Source of the DNA: DATARH01 sp050246595
GTDB lineage: Bacteria; Pseudomonadota; Alphaproteobacteria; ATCC43930; CGMCC-115725
NCBI GenBank assembly: GCA_050246595.1
Contig: JBFWVT010000027.1
Location: 1-60,036 of the forward strand
Length of the DNA stretch: 60,036 bases
Direction of reading: 5' to 3'
Shown here: in pieces, positions 1 to 8,439 of the stretch
Numbering within the stretch: the stretch's first letter is position 1
How the letters are laid out: each line of letters begins with the position of its first letter
The notes under the pieces: model-generated
What the model was told of the DNA's origin: nothing
Databases searched by the model: none
The model's input: only the letters and a program-made list of their open reading frames with translations
Translations under genes and position numbers: made by a program

Positions 1-124
1 GCGACCATCGCACGACCGTGGCGACGCTCACGCTGAATAGCTTCGCGGTGGCGCGGCGCGAGCGACCGCCCGCCACCGCGGCCACCACCCGGTCCCGCAA
101 ATCCTGTGAATAGGGTCTGGGCAT
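1..124 (-). CDS. IS630-type transposase, N-terminal 41 residues (partial)
   Basis: The minus-strand reading from ATG at 124 gives MPRPYSQDLRDRVVAAVAGG followed by an arginine-rich stretch and VSVATVVRWS. This is the helix-turn-helix DNA-binding head typical of IS630 transposases (start MxRPYSxDLRxRVV). The gene leaves the window before the DDE catalytic region. Whether the full copy is intact cannot be seen. Confidence 0.75.
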   Translation of the reverse strand, partial: MPRPYSQDLRDRVVAAVAGGRSRRATAKLFSVSVATVVRWS

Positions 125-217
125 GCGTGCTGGCCTCCGCCCCCCAGCCAGCATCTTGCGCAGAGATCCCCGCGCCGGGGAACCCCTATCCCGTTTCAAC
201 CAGACCCGATCACACTC
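1..217 (-). mobile_element. IS630-family insertion sequence, left copy, cut by window edge
   Basis: The first 217 bases are an inverted, diverged copy of the last 217 bases of the window. The inner tip reads GAGTGTGATCGGGTCTGGTT on the minus strand and is preceded by TA at 218-219, the dinucleotide that IS630/Tc1-mariner elements target and duplicate. Inside lies the start of a transposase gene reading out of the window. Only one end of the element is present. The two copies differ at a modest number of positions, so they are separate insertions of related elements rather than an identical assembly echo. Confidence 0.8.
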
Positions 218-1809
218 TAGGCTTGCTTCAGGGTGATATCCTCGTAAGGAGCGGTGTACGCAAAGCCCGGTATCAGTCCGAAACCGGATTCACCAACCCG
301 TGGCCCGTGCCCATTGATGAATGCGAGCTGCCAAATCGGAGAATACATCGTCCGCTCATGGACGATCTGCTGCATCTTGTGGAGGATTTCCTCGCGGCGT
401 TTCGGGTCGAGTTCCGCCGCCTGTTTCTGGAACAATTCGTCGAGGTCCGGGTAGCTGCCGTAAGAATAGATCCCGCCCTTCACGGCGAGTATTTCGAGGC
501 GCGTCGCGGCATTGCCAAAGGCGCCGCTGCCGCCCTGGATCAGGTTCTTGAATTGCTTTTCGGAATAACCCTTCCAGAAGGCCGCCCGTTCAAGCGGGCG
601 CAAATGCGCTCTTATCCCGACCTGGGCAAGATTGTTGACGACGGCCTCGCCGAGATTGGCATACGATGCGTCGCAATGATATCCGCCGGCGTCGAAACCG
701 TTGGCGTATCCCGCTTCGGCCAGCAGTTTTCGGGCCTGAGCCGGATCGTAAACCGGCGCCGGCGGCTGCCAGTAATAATCGAACGTGTCGGGTACGAACG
801 GGTTCCCGGTCAGGCGGGAATACCCCAACGTCAGGGCTTTGTTGATATTCTCGCGATCCATGGCGAGGCTGGCCGCCCGGCGGACCTTGTCGTTTGACCA
901 CGGCGATTTTGGATCCCACTGGTCCGCGAAGGCCAGCCAGAAGGTTCCCTGGATGACGGACGGCTTCAATGTCAGACCCGGCGTGCTGCGCAGCTCCTCG
1001 GCCAGTTCGCCGCGGATCGAGTAAACAATATCGACCTCGCCCGCTTTCAACGCCGCCAGCCGCGTCGCCTCGTCGGGAACAACCCGGAACACCAGACGCT
1101 TGACGCTCGGCACCTTGCGCCAATAGCCCTCGAACGCTTCGAGTACCAGCTCGACGCCGGGTGTAAACGAGACGAATTTATAAGGTCCGGCCCCGATCGG
1201 GTTCTTTTTGAATTCCTCGTCGCCGACCTTTTCGACGACCTTCTTCGGCACGATCCAGCCGGCACCCGTGGCGTTCCCGTAAAATGTCATAAAGTCGGGC
1301 CAGGGCTCGCCCAGCCTGAAGCGGACACGCCGCGGGTCTACAGCCTCCACGGCGGCAACCTTCTTTTTCAGAATGTCCTTGGAAGTACCCTTGTAACGCT
1401 CGAACGAGAATTTGACATCCTCCGCGGTGATGGGGTCGCCATTGTGAAACCGGACGCCGTCGCGCAGCATGAAGTCATAGCTCAGCCCATCCGGCGCCGC
1501 CGACCACGATTCGGCGAGGCTGGGCGCCAGTTTCTCGCCGGGCATCGGCTTCATGACCGCGTCGTGCAGCGCGTACAGCACCATGAACGGTGTGACGATC
1601 CCCGGGGTCTCGGCCGGGTCGAACCAGGTCGGCGCCAGCGAGATGTGCACACCCCAGGTCAGTTGACCCTTCGGCGCACCTTCCCCGGCAAAGCTCGGGG
1701 CGGCGCCGGCCAGGCCCAGAGCCGCACCTGCGGCCAGCAACTCGCGCCGGCTAACTCCAAAGCTCGGCTGGCCGAGAGCAAAACGCGCGGAATCATATTC
1801 TGACGACAT
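217..1809 (-). CDS. ABC transporter substrate-binding protein, family 5 (peptide/nickel type), Tat-exported
   Basis: This 530-residue protein has a twin-arginine signal near residues 20-42 (SRRELLAAGAALGLAG, then a cleavage region ending SFA), so it should be exported folded to the periplasm. The mature part carries the SBP_bac_5 pattern: LAESWSAAPDGLSYDFMLRD, VRFHNGDPITAEDVKFSFER, and NPIGAGPYKF. Such proteins bind oligopeptides or similar solutes for a Dpp/Opp-type permease. The start at 1809 has a GGAGG-like site eight bases upstream. The stop codon at 217-219 is made from the IS630 target TA and the IS tip, so the original C-terminus may have differed by a few residues. Any permease genes that normally follow would lie beyond the IS and are not in view. 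Confidence 0.85.
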   Translation of the reverse strand: MSSEYDSARFALGQPSFGVSRRELLAAGAALGLAGAAPSFAGEGAPKGQLTWGVHISLAPTWFDPAETPGIVTPFMVLYALHDAVMKPMPGEKLAPSLAESWSAAPDGLSYDFMLRDGVRFHNGDPITAEDVKFSFERYKGTSKDILKKKVAAVEAVDPRRVRFRLGEPWPDFMTFYGNATGAGWIVPKKVVEKVGDEEFKKNPIGAGPYKFVSFTPGVELVLEAFEGYWRKVPSVKRLVFRVVPDEATRLAALKAGEVDIVYSIRGELAEELRSTPGLTLKPSVIQGTFWLAFADQWDPKSPWSNDKVRRAASLAMDRENINKALTLGYSRLTGNPFVPDTFDYYWQPPAPVYDPAQARKLLAEAGYANGFDAGGYHCDASYANLGEAVVNNLAQVGIRAHLRPLERAAFWKGYSEKQFKNLIQGGSGAFGNAATRLEILAVKGGIYSYGSYPDLDELFQKQAAELDPKRREEILHKMQQIVHERTMYSPIWQLAFINGHGPRVGESGFGLIPGFAYTAPYEDITLKQA

Positions 1810-2502
1810 TGTGACGCCTCCGTCCCTATTCGGCCCCTCTGGGCGGACCTTGTTCGCGCATTCTAGGCTCAGCGGGTGCGAATGTCGCGGAAATTTGATC
1901 GTGGGCGTGCAGTCCGGGGTGTTTCGAGTACGCGGGCCGAATCATCACTCGTCAACGGCGGTGAACCATCCGGGATCGCCGCGCTCGATTGATGTCTCGC
2001 GCCGGGATCAGTTCCCGCTTATTGAGGAATTCGGGGCGCGCAAGCCCGGCGCGTCCCGGCGGGTGCGCTCCCTCAACAGGCGTTATCGTTTGAGGCCGCC
2101 CTTTGTGATCATCATCCCGAGCCTCTGGCGCTCCGGGTGGTCGGTGTTGAGCCGTTTGTAAAGATTTTTATAACCTTCTCCCGATATCGCATCGGATCGC
2201 GGCGCCCGGATCATCGGAGACCGACAACCGAATTCAGGACATTACCCGTCGCCTTTGCGGTTCCGGCAGCCCTCAAAAAGATGCCGGGCAAAAGCCGCGC
2301 CCGGACCGGACTCCTGACGCGATTCCCATTAACCAATCGATCCACTAACCAAAAAGAAATTGTACGGCGCGATAGAGAACGAGGCGGACCGTCCGGAGGC
2401 ATAGGCCGCATTCCAAAACGGCCGCGATCGCGCCCACCTGATCGCGGCCCTGCCGGGCGTGGAAGCAGCCGAGGACAGGATCGTATCGATCGGAGAAATT
2501 GC
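1810..2502. other. Intergenic region, no gene recognised
   Basis: This 693-base gap separates two divergent genes. Open frames exist on both strands but their translations show no domain or family resemblance. The stretch around 2325-2370 is AT-richer than its surroundings and could hold promoter elements for the gene at 2503, but I see no convincing -35/-10 pair. Confidence 0.4.
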
Positions 2503-3090
2503 ATGTTGAACACAATTCAACGGGAAGAGGGGACAGCGGGATCGTTTCCTGATTCCAGCAACACCGAAGCCTCGGACTGTTCCGATCCGGTCATTGGCAT
2601 GCTGGTAACGACAAGGCGCCGAATACAACCACATGATAATCCGGTAGCATTGCTTGAGGAAATCGCTGCCGGCGACGCTTTCAAATACCTTGATGCATTG
2701 GGAGATTTACACGATGAAATTCCGCGGCTCTGGCGCTTTTGGTACGGCCATGACGGCAAGCGTCCAAGGAAGTGGAGACAGAACCTGATCGATTACTGGC
2801 GTCATCGAGGACCGGACGCGGTACTCGCGCTGCTCGATCGCGCCATTGAGCGACACTGGAAAGCGGGCGATGAGCCAATTCGCTGCACGGAATACGTGCC
2901 CTGGCACGACGACGGCAGCCGCGTGACGCACTGCACGCCGCATAGCTGGCTGACGCGCGAGCGGCATCCGCGTGTCGAGCACGATGGCGCGCAGGAAATC
3001 AGGAGCCGCCCAACCTGGCCGAGGGGGCACCAGATTACTTACGAATGCCGGTATTGCGGCCACCTCTGGGACGAGGAGAAACGGCCCTGA
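2503..3090 (+). CDS. Unknown protein with C-terminal Cys/His cluster
   Basis: I do not recognise this 195-residue protein. The ATG at 2503 is preceded by GGAG eight bases upstream; the open frame extends further upstream but that part looks non-coding. The middle (residues about 55-110) is predicted mostly helical and rich in Trp/Arg (LWRFWYGHDGKRPRKWRQ). The C-terminal third holds CTEYVPWH, HCTPHSW and CRYCGHLW, an arrangement of Cys and His that could bind zinc. Codon use is less GC-rich than in neighbouring genes, which fits recent acquisition. It stands alone, divergent from the solute-binding protein gene. Confidence 0.55.
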   Translation: MLNTIQREEGTAGSFPDSSNTEASDCSDPVIGMLVTTRRRIQPHDNPVALLEEIAAGDAFKYLDALGDLHDEIPRLWRFWYGHDGKRPRKWRQNLIDYWRHRGPDAVLALLDRAIERHWKAGDEPIRCTEYVPWHDDGSRVTHCTPHSWLTRERHPRVEHDGAQEIRSRPTWPRGHQITYECRYCGHLWDEEKRP

Positions 3091-3409
3091 GCAACTCCGT
3101 CGCGCCGCGCGATCTCGCCCGGCTCCGGCGCAAGATCGGCGGCGTAAATCGTAACACCCGCCGCTGTGCATCGGGATGAGGCGGTTCGCAGAGGATGCCG
3201 GCCACCCCGTGGATCAGGAGACCTCGGCGATCATGTACGCCGATCGTTGGAAAGATCGCGCGCAGAGTCGGCTGCCCAACGGACCCGACGAAAACAGGCA
3301 CTGCCGGCCGATCCGCCGCCCAAGGCCGCGGACTGGTCTTGCAAGCGAGACCGTCAGCCCGACCGGCCGACACCGACAATCAGAACCGGGGTGCCGATCA
3401 TCGCGCCGA
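3091..3409. other. Intergenic region, nothing recognised
   Basis: This gap of about 320 bases lies between convergent genes. Short frames on both strands have no recognisable product. No clear terminator hairpin with a T run was found. Confidence 0.35.
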
Positions 3410-4192
3410 TCAGTCCTTGTACGACGGATCGAGCCGGTCGGCGAGCCGCAGGCACGCGGCCCAGTCTTTTCCCCCTTTCAGAAAATTGCCCTCTCTGACG
3501 AATTGGCTGTGGGCGTATTCGCAAGCCTCTTTGCCGGGAATCGTATAATTCCCTTCCCCCGCCGCGAGCGCCGCGATCTGGCCCTGACAGGCCATTTCGA
3601 GAAAATTGTGGTTGACGACGCATTCGGCGACGCTGCCGCCGCAGACCAGCACACCGTGGTTGCGCAGGATCATAAACGAGCCGCCGTCGAGATCGCGCAC
3701 CAGTTTCGGCGTCATGTCATGGTCGAACTCGAACCCCTCGAATTCGTGGTATTTGATTTCGCCGTAGAACCGGATTGCGTGCTGATTGATCGGCAGCAGA
3801 CCGAATCTATGCGCCGCGACGCCCATGCCGGCGATTGTATGCGTATGCAATGTCGCGTTCAGGTCCGGGCGGTGTTTCAGCAAACCGGCATGAATAATCA
3901 GCGCACCGCCCTTGATCCTTGCGACATCGGTATCGGTCAAGACTTTGCCGTCGAAATCGACCTTCAGCAACGACGATGCCGTCACCTCGGAAAACATCCA
4001 GTCCGTCCGCTTTATCAGCATGCAGTCCGGTTCACCCGGCACCCGCAGCCCGAAATGGTTGTAGGTCAGATCGTCGACGCCGTAATAGGCGAGCACCCGG
4101 TGCCCGGCTGCGAGTTCGACGCGCGCCGCCCATTCCTCGGCGCTGACCTGGTCGCGGATCGACGTGCTTTTGGATGCGAGACGAATGGTCAT
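3410..4192 (-). CDS. Class II aldolase/adducin family protein
   Basis: This 260-residue protein of the class II aldolase/adducin fold is probably a zinc-dependent aldolase, epimerase or decarboxylase acting on a small sugar acid or hydroxy acid; the substrate is not evident. Visible signatures are YGVDDLTYNHFGLRVPG near the N-terminus, the metal-binding LHTHTIAGMGV about residues 93-103, and RNHGVLVCGGSVAE. The ATG at 4192 is chosen because GAGG lies six bases upstream; a longer reading would need a TTG at 4204. It is followed upstream by a palindromic repeat and then the yghU-like gene on the same strand. Confidence 0.85.
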   Translation of the reverse strand: MTIRLASKSTSIRDQVSAEEWAARVELAAGHRVLAYYGVDDLTYNHFGLRVPGEPDCMLIKRTDWMFSEVTASSLLKVDFDGKVLTDTDVARIKGGALIIHAGLLKHRPDLNATLHTHTIAGMGVAAHRFGLLPINQHAIRFYGEIKYHEFEGFEFDHDMTPKLVRDLDGGSFMILRNHGVLVCGGSVAECVVNHNFLEMACQGQIAALAAGEGNYTIPGKEACEYAHSQFVREGNFLKGGKDWAACLRLADRLDPSYKD

Positions 4193-4216
4193 GTGCGGCC
4201 TCAAAAATCATATGAT

Positions 4217-4312
4217 CGTTGCGAGGACCCGCGGGCTTGTCCCGCGGGAACGCAGCAATCTCGATCCGCAATGCCTGGCGGCAGGAGATTGCTCCGCTGC
4301 GCTCGCAATGAC
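4217..4312. repeat. Dispersed palindromic repeat, family A
   Basis: The ends are imperfect inverted repeats: CGTTGCGAGGAC at one side and GCTCGCAATGAC at the other, with inner inverted parts GCAGCAATCTCG and GGAGATTGCTCCGCTG. A second member with the same plan is at 31321-31445. It lies between two genes on the same strand and carries a further small hairpin (CCCGCGGG twice around CTTGT). It looks like a REP/BIME-type or non-autonomous mobile sequence. Confidence 0.6.
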
Positions 4313-4336
4313 AATGTGTTTGCCGGGAGGCGGACC

Positions 4337-5212
4337 TTAATCCGCGGCTGCTATTTTGTCCTGTGTTTTCGTGTCGAAATCACCGGCGTCATGGCGCTCG
4401 TGCAATTGTTCGGAAGGATCGCCGGCAGTGCGGTTGACCATGCGCCCGCGCTTTACGGCCGGCCGCTCGTGGATCATGTCGGCCCAGCGCCGGACATTCT
4501 TGTACTCCTGGACATTGAGGAACTCGGTCGCGCCGTATTGCCCGAACTTCACCAGCCCGCCATACCACGGCCAGATCGCCATGTCCGCGATCGTGTATTC
4601 GTTGCCGGCGACGTATTCGTTGTTCGCAAGCTGCTTGTCGAGCACGTCGAGCAGGCGCTTTGTCTCCATCGTAAAGCGGTCGATCGCGTATTCGATCTTG
4701 ACCGGCGCATAGGCGTAGAAATGCCCGAACCCGCCGCCGACATAGGGCGTGCTGCCCATCTGCCAGAACAGCCAGGACAGACACTCGGCGCGGGCGGCCG
4801 GCTCGGTCGGCAGAAAGACGCCGAATTTCTCGGCGAGATACATCAGGATTGCGGCGGATTCGAACACCCGGATCGGTGTCGGACCGCTGCGGTCGACCAG
4901 CGCCGGGATTTTGGAATTCGGGTTGATCGCGACAAAGCCGCCGCCGAACTGATCGCCCTCGCCGATGCGGATCAGCCAAGCGTCGTATTCGGCGCCGCGA
5001 TGGCCTGATGCCAGCAGCTCTTCGAGCATGACCGTGACCTTGACGCCGTTCGGCGTGCCTTGCGAATAGAGCTGCAACGGGTGGCGGCCGACCGGCAGCT
5101 CCTTTTCGTGCGTCGGACCCGAGATCGGGCGGTTAATATTCGCGAACCTGCCGCCGCTCGGCTTGTTCCAGACCCAGACCTTTGGCGGCGCATATTCGGG
5201 CGTGTCGCTCAT
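4337..5212 (-). CDS. yghU: YghU-like glutathione S-transferase / disulfide-bond reductase
   Basis: This 291-residue cytoplasmic protein matches the YghU/YfcG class of glutathione transferases. It has the family's N-terminal extension (PKVWVWNKPSGGRFANINRP, then SGPTHEKELPVGRHPLQLYS), the thioredoxin-like domain with TPNGVKVTVMLEELL and NPNSKIPALVD, the ES pair in VFESAAILMYLAEKFG, and the all-helical C-terminal domain with QMGSTPYVGGGFGHFY. Family members reduce disulfides and organic peroxides with two bound glutathiones. A GAGGGGAG ribosome site precedes the ATG. It appears to be a single gene, followed by repeat A and the aldolase-like gene. Confidence 0.9.
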   Translation of the reverse strand: MSDTPEYAPPKVWVWNKPSGGRFANINRPISGPTHEKELPVGRHPLQLYSQGTPNGVKVTVMLEELLASGHRGAEYDAWLIRIGEGDQFGGGFVAINPNSKIPALVDRSGPTPIRVFESAAILMYLAEKFGVFLPTEPAARAECLSWLFWQMGSTPYVGGGFGHFYAYAPVKIEYAIDRFTMETKRLLDVLDKQLANNEYVAGNEYTIADMAIWPWYGGLVKFGQYGATEFLNVQEYKNVRRWADMIHERPAVKRGRMVNRTAGDPSEQLHERHDAGDFDTKTQDKIAAAD

Positions 5213-5383
5213 CCTGATGCTCCCCTCGCGATTGCGGCGCCGGGCGGATGCCGTGCGCCATAGGGCGATGCTACACGATCCGGCGGCGGTTGGGCATGCG
5301 ACGCCTCGCCGGCGTCGATCGATGCCTTTTTTGATACCCGGCGAGGCGATAAGCTCGCGCCGCGGCTCGACAGGGAGGGGATC

Positions 5384-6166
5384 ATGCCGTTCGACAATGC
5401 CGTCGCCGCGGGCCGCGCCGCCGTCCGTGCCGCGTTATTGGCAATCATGCTTGTTTGGGGCGGGCCGATCGTTGCTCTCGCCGCTCCAGAACCCGCGAGC
5501 GACGACCCGATGATCGCGCAAAGCCTGGCCGAGATGCTGCAGGATGCGCGCACCGTCATTTCCAATAATCAAGACTTGATCAACAATCCGGATATTGGAG
5601 ACAAGAAGCTGACCGGCAAGGCCGTCCTCGACGAGACTGTGCAGCTTTACAAATCGCATACGGGCATCGACCCGGCGACGATCGATCCGCAATCGCGCCA
5701 CGGAAGACTGCTGCGGGCGTTGATGGAGTCGATCGTCGAAGTCGTAGATACCAATCAGGAGACGATCAACGCCAGGGGGGTCGGGTTCAAGGGCTTTATC
5801 CCGGCGGTGTTCGGACGCCTGGTCGGCGAGGCCTTCGCCCGACACGCCGACGGCGAGGCCGAAATCAAAATAACCGCCCCGCCCGGGTTTGTGCGCAATC
5901 GCAAGGCGCGCCCGGACAGCTGGGAGGAGGCGATCATGAAGACAAAACTACTTGCCCCGGACTGGCCGCACGGCGAGCCTTATTCGGCGACGGTCGAAAC
6001 CAAGGGGCGGCCGGCCTACCGGGTCATGGTGCCGGAATATTACGCCGAGTCGTGCCTCACCTGTCACGGCTCGCCAAAGGGCGAAATGGACCTCACCGGG
6101 TATCCGAAAGAAGGCGGCAAAGCCGGCGATCTGGGTGCGGTCATCAGCATCACCTTGTATCATTGA
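5384..6166 (+). CDS. Exported DUF3365 (Tll0287-like) c-type heme protein
   Basis: This 260-residue protein has an N-terminal hydrophobic segment (residues about 15-35, ALLAIMLVWGGPIVALAAP) that reads as a signal peptide. The body fits the DUF3365/Tll0287-like fold and ends with one c-type heme motif, CLTCH, followed by GSPKGEMDLTGYPKEG. Such domains are periplasmic heme-binding sensors, often fused to histidine kinases or placed beside them. Here the gene stands ten bases upstream of a membrane histidine kinase on the same strand, so it may supply the redox or gas input for that kinase; this role is inferred from position. GGGAGGGG precedes the ATG, a strong ribosome site. Confidence 0.8.
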   Translation: MPFDNAVAAGRAAVRAALLAIMLVWGGPIVALAAPEPASDDPMIAQSLAEMLQDARTVISNNQDLINNPDIGDKKLTGKAVLDETVQLYKSHTGIDPATIDPQSRHGRLLRALMESIVEVVDTNQETINARGVGFKGFIPAVFGRLVGEAFARHADGEAEIKITAPPGFVRNRKARPDSWEEAIMKTKLLAPDWPHGEPYSATVETKGRPAYRVMVPEYYAESCLTCHGSPKGEMDLTGYPKEGGKAGDLGAVISITLYH

Positions 6167-6175
6167 CGGCTTGCG

Positions 6176-8425
6176 ATGCGCGGTCTCTCCCCTCTCCGCC
6201 CCAACCGGTCTCCGTCGCCGGTCGCCGCGACCGGCACCGCCATGCGGTCGTTGGGGTCGCGGTTCGCTCATTGGTGGATTTCCGGCGGCGGCACGATCCG
6301 CAGCCGGATCATGCTGTTGTCCAGCGCGCTGCTCCTCGTGCTGATCGCGACCAATCTGTACCTGTCGCGCCAGCTCGCCGAGAACACCGCCGGAGCTGTC
6401 GAAACCGTAAATCTGCTCGGCGCGATCGAGCACGCGAACAACGCCCAGATCGCCTTTGGTGACATGCGGTACTGGATGACCGATCTTGCGGTCAGCCTGC
6501 TGACGCTGTCCGAGACCAAGGCGAAAACCGCCGAGGAACGGACCGAACGCCATCTCAACGCGCTGGCGCCGCTGCACCCGCAGCCGATTGCGGAGATCCG
6601 CGCCGAGGTGGCGCAATATCGCGATCTCGCCGCCCAGGCCGTCGAGGCCTACACCAACGATCAACGGGTCATCGGCAACACGCTGCTGGCGCGGGCAAAG
6701 CAGCACAGCATGGAGGCGGACGAACGGCTCACCGCGATCGTCGCCGAGCTGACCGCCGAGGCGGTTGCGGCGCGCGACCGTGTCGTCGCCGCAGCGGCCG
6801 CGGCGATACGTCTGTCGCAGATCATCGTTGTCGCGTCGGTGCTCGCGGGCGGCGTGTTTACGTTCCTGGTTCTGTATTCGATAGCGGTGCCGCTGCGCCG
6901 GGTGGTGCGGGCGATGGACGGTCTCAACGCCGGGAATCTCGCGGTCGAGATCCCGTCCGGGGGACCCGACGAAATCGGCGCGATGGCGCGCACGCTGCGC
7001 GCCTTCCGTGACACGACGCGCGATCTGCGCCAGGCCCTGGCCCGGTTTGAGGCGCTGCGCGGCGTCGGACGCGCGGTCGGCTCGACGCTCGACCCGGAAG
7101 CCGTGCTTGGTATGGTCATCGCCCGCGCCGTCGAATTCTCCGGCGCCAATGCCGGCATGATTTACGACTACGATGCCGAACGCGAACTGTTCCATTTCCG
7201 CACCAGCCACGGGCTGGAGGCGGAGATCGCCGAGCAGATCCGCGCCGCTCCGGTGCCCCGCGGCGAGGGCGCGGTCGGCAGGACCGCCATGACCGGCGAC
7301 CCGGTCGAGGTGCCCGATCTGTCGCATGCTTCCGATTTTATCGAGGCGAAAACCTGGGCTCCGCTCGGCCGGGCCGGCTACCGCGCCCTGCTCGCCGTCC
7401 CGCTGCTGTTCGAGGGCCGCATCCTTGGCGGGCTTGTCGTGCTGCGCCGCGAGCTGGGTAATTTCTCGACCGAGACCGTCGGACTGGTCGAGGCTTTTGC
7501 CGCGCAGTCGGCGCTGGCCGTGCGCAACGCGAAACTGTTCGAGGAGCAGCGGCGCCGCGAACAGGAGCTGCGCCAGGCGCACGAGCAGTTGAAGGCGGCG
7601 CAGGCCAATATGATCCACTCGGCAAAAATGGCCTCGCTCGGGCAGCTGACCGCCGGGATCGCGCACGAGATCAAGAACCCGCTCAATTTCGTCAACAATT
7701 TTGCCACCCTGTCGATCGAGCTGCTCGACGAGCTGCAGGAGACCGCGGCGCCGGGAATCGCGACGCTCGACAGGGAGGCGCGCGCCGACATCGACGAGAT
7801 TTCCACGATGCTGACCGGCAATCTCGAAAAGATTGCCGAGCACGGCAGGCGCGCCGACGGCATCGTCAAGAGCATGTTGCTGCATTCGCGCGGCGGCAGC
7901 GGCGACCGGCAGACGGTCGATCTCAACGCGCTCGTCGATGAGGCGCTGACCCTGGCCTATCACGGCGCGCGGGCGCAGGACCAGCATTTCAATATAACGA
8001 TGGAACGCGATCTCGCCTCCGATCTGGAGCCGATCGAGGTGGTGCCCCAGGATCTTACCCGTGTGTTCCTGAACCTGATCGGCAACGGCTTCTACGCCGC
8101 GGACAAACGCAGGCAGCAGTCGGGCGAGGATTTCAAGCCGATCCTGACCGTGGCGACGCGCGATCTCGGCGATTCGGTCGAGGTGCGCGTGCGCGACAAC
8201 GGCGTCGGCATCCCGCCCGAGGCGCGCGACAAGCTGTTCCAGCCGTTCTTCACGACAAAGCCGACCGGCGAGGGGACCGGTCTCGGCCTGTCGATCAGCT
8301 ACGATATCGTGACCCAGCAGCACGGCGGCACGATATCGGTCGACAGCAACGTGGGCGAATATACCGAGATCACGGTGCGCCTGCCGCGGGCCGAGCACGG
8401 CCGGATCACCGCCCGAGCGGCATAG
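6176..8425 (+). CDS. Membrane sensor histidine kinase with HAMP and GAF domains
   Basis: This is a kinase of up to 749 residues. A first membrane segment lies near 46-64, a helical periplasmic domain of about 150 residues follows, and a second membrane segment is near 213-237. Then come HAMP (to about 290), GAF (about 300-455), a coiled linker, HisKA with His497 in AGIAHEIKNPLNF, and HATPase_c with an N box (NLIGNGF), G1 (DNGVGI), F box (FQPFFTTKP) and G2 (GTGLGLS). It should autophosphorylate in response to an envelope signal plus a cytosolic GAF ligand. The true start is uncertain: 6176, 6242 and 6311 are in-frame ATGs and none has a good ribosome site. The kinase core closely resembles that of the next gene. 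Confidence 0.85.
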   Translation: MRGLSPLRPNRSPSPVAATGTAMRSLGSRFAHWWISGGGTIRSRIMLLSSALLLVLIATNLYLSRQLAENTAGAVETVNLLGAIEHANNAQIAFGDMRYWMTDLAVSLLTLSETKAKTAEERTERHLNALAPLHPQPIAEIRAEVAQYRDLAAQAVEAYTNDQRVIGNTLLARAKQHSMEADERLTAIVAELTAEAVAARDRVVAAAAAAIRLSQIIVVASVLAGGVFTFLVLYSIAVPLRRVVRAMDGLNAGNLAVEIPSGGPDEIGAMARTLRAFRDTTRDLRQALARFEALRGVGRAVGSTLDPEAVLGMVIARAVEFSGANAGMIYDYDAERELFHFRTSHGLEAEIAEQIRAAPVPRGEGAVGRTAMTGDPVEVPDLSHASDFIEAKTWAPLGRAGYRALLAVPLLFEGRILGGLVVLRRELGNFSTETVGLVEAFAAQSALAVRNAKLFEEQRRREQELRQAHEQLKAAQANMIHSAKMASLGQLTAGIAHEIKNPLNFVNNFATLSIELLDELQETAAPGIATLDREARADIDEISTMLTGNLEKIAEHGRRADGIVKSMLLHSRGGSGDRQTVDLNALVDEALTLAYHGARAQDQHFNITMERDLASDLEPIEVVPQDLTRVFLNLIGNGFYAADKRRQQSGEDFKPILTVATRDLGDSVEVRVRDNGVGIPPEARDKLFQPFFTTKPTGEGTGLGLSISYDIVTQQHGGTISVDSNVGEYTEITVRLPRAEHGRITARAA

Positions 8426-8439
8426 GCATGGAGGTCAAG

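Noticed and set aside
3176..5008. Long plus-strand open frame of 610 codons
   Set aside because: It runs antisense through both the class II aldolase and the YghU-like genes, which are clearly real.
5948..8398. Long open frame of 816 codons on the minus strand
   Set aside because: It is antisense to the membrane histidine kinase, whose domains are unmistakable. The antisense translation is Arg/His/Gly-rich with no family pattern, a common artefact in GC-rich DNA.
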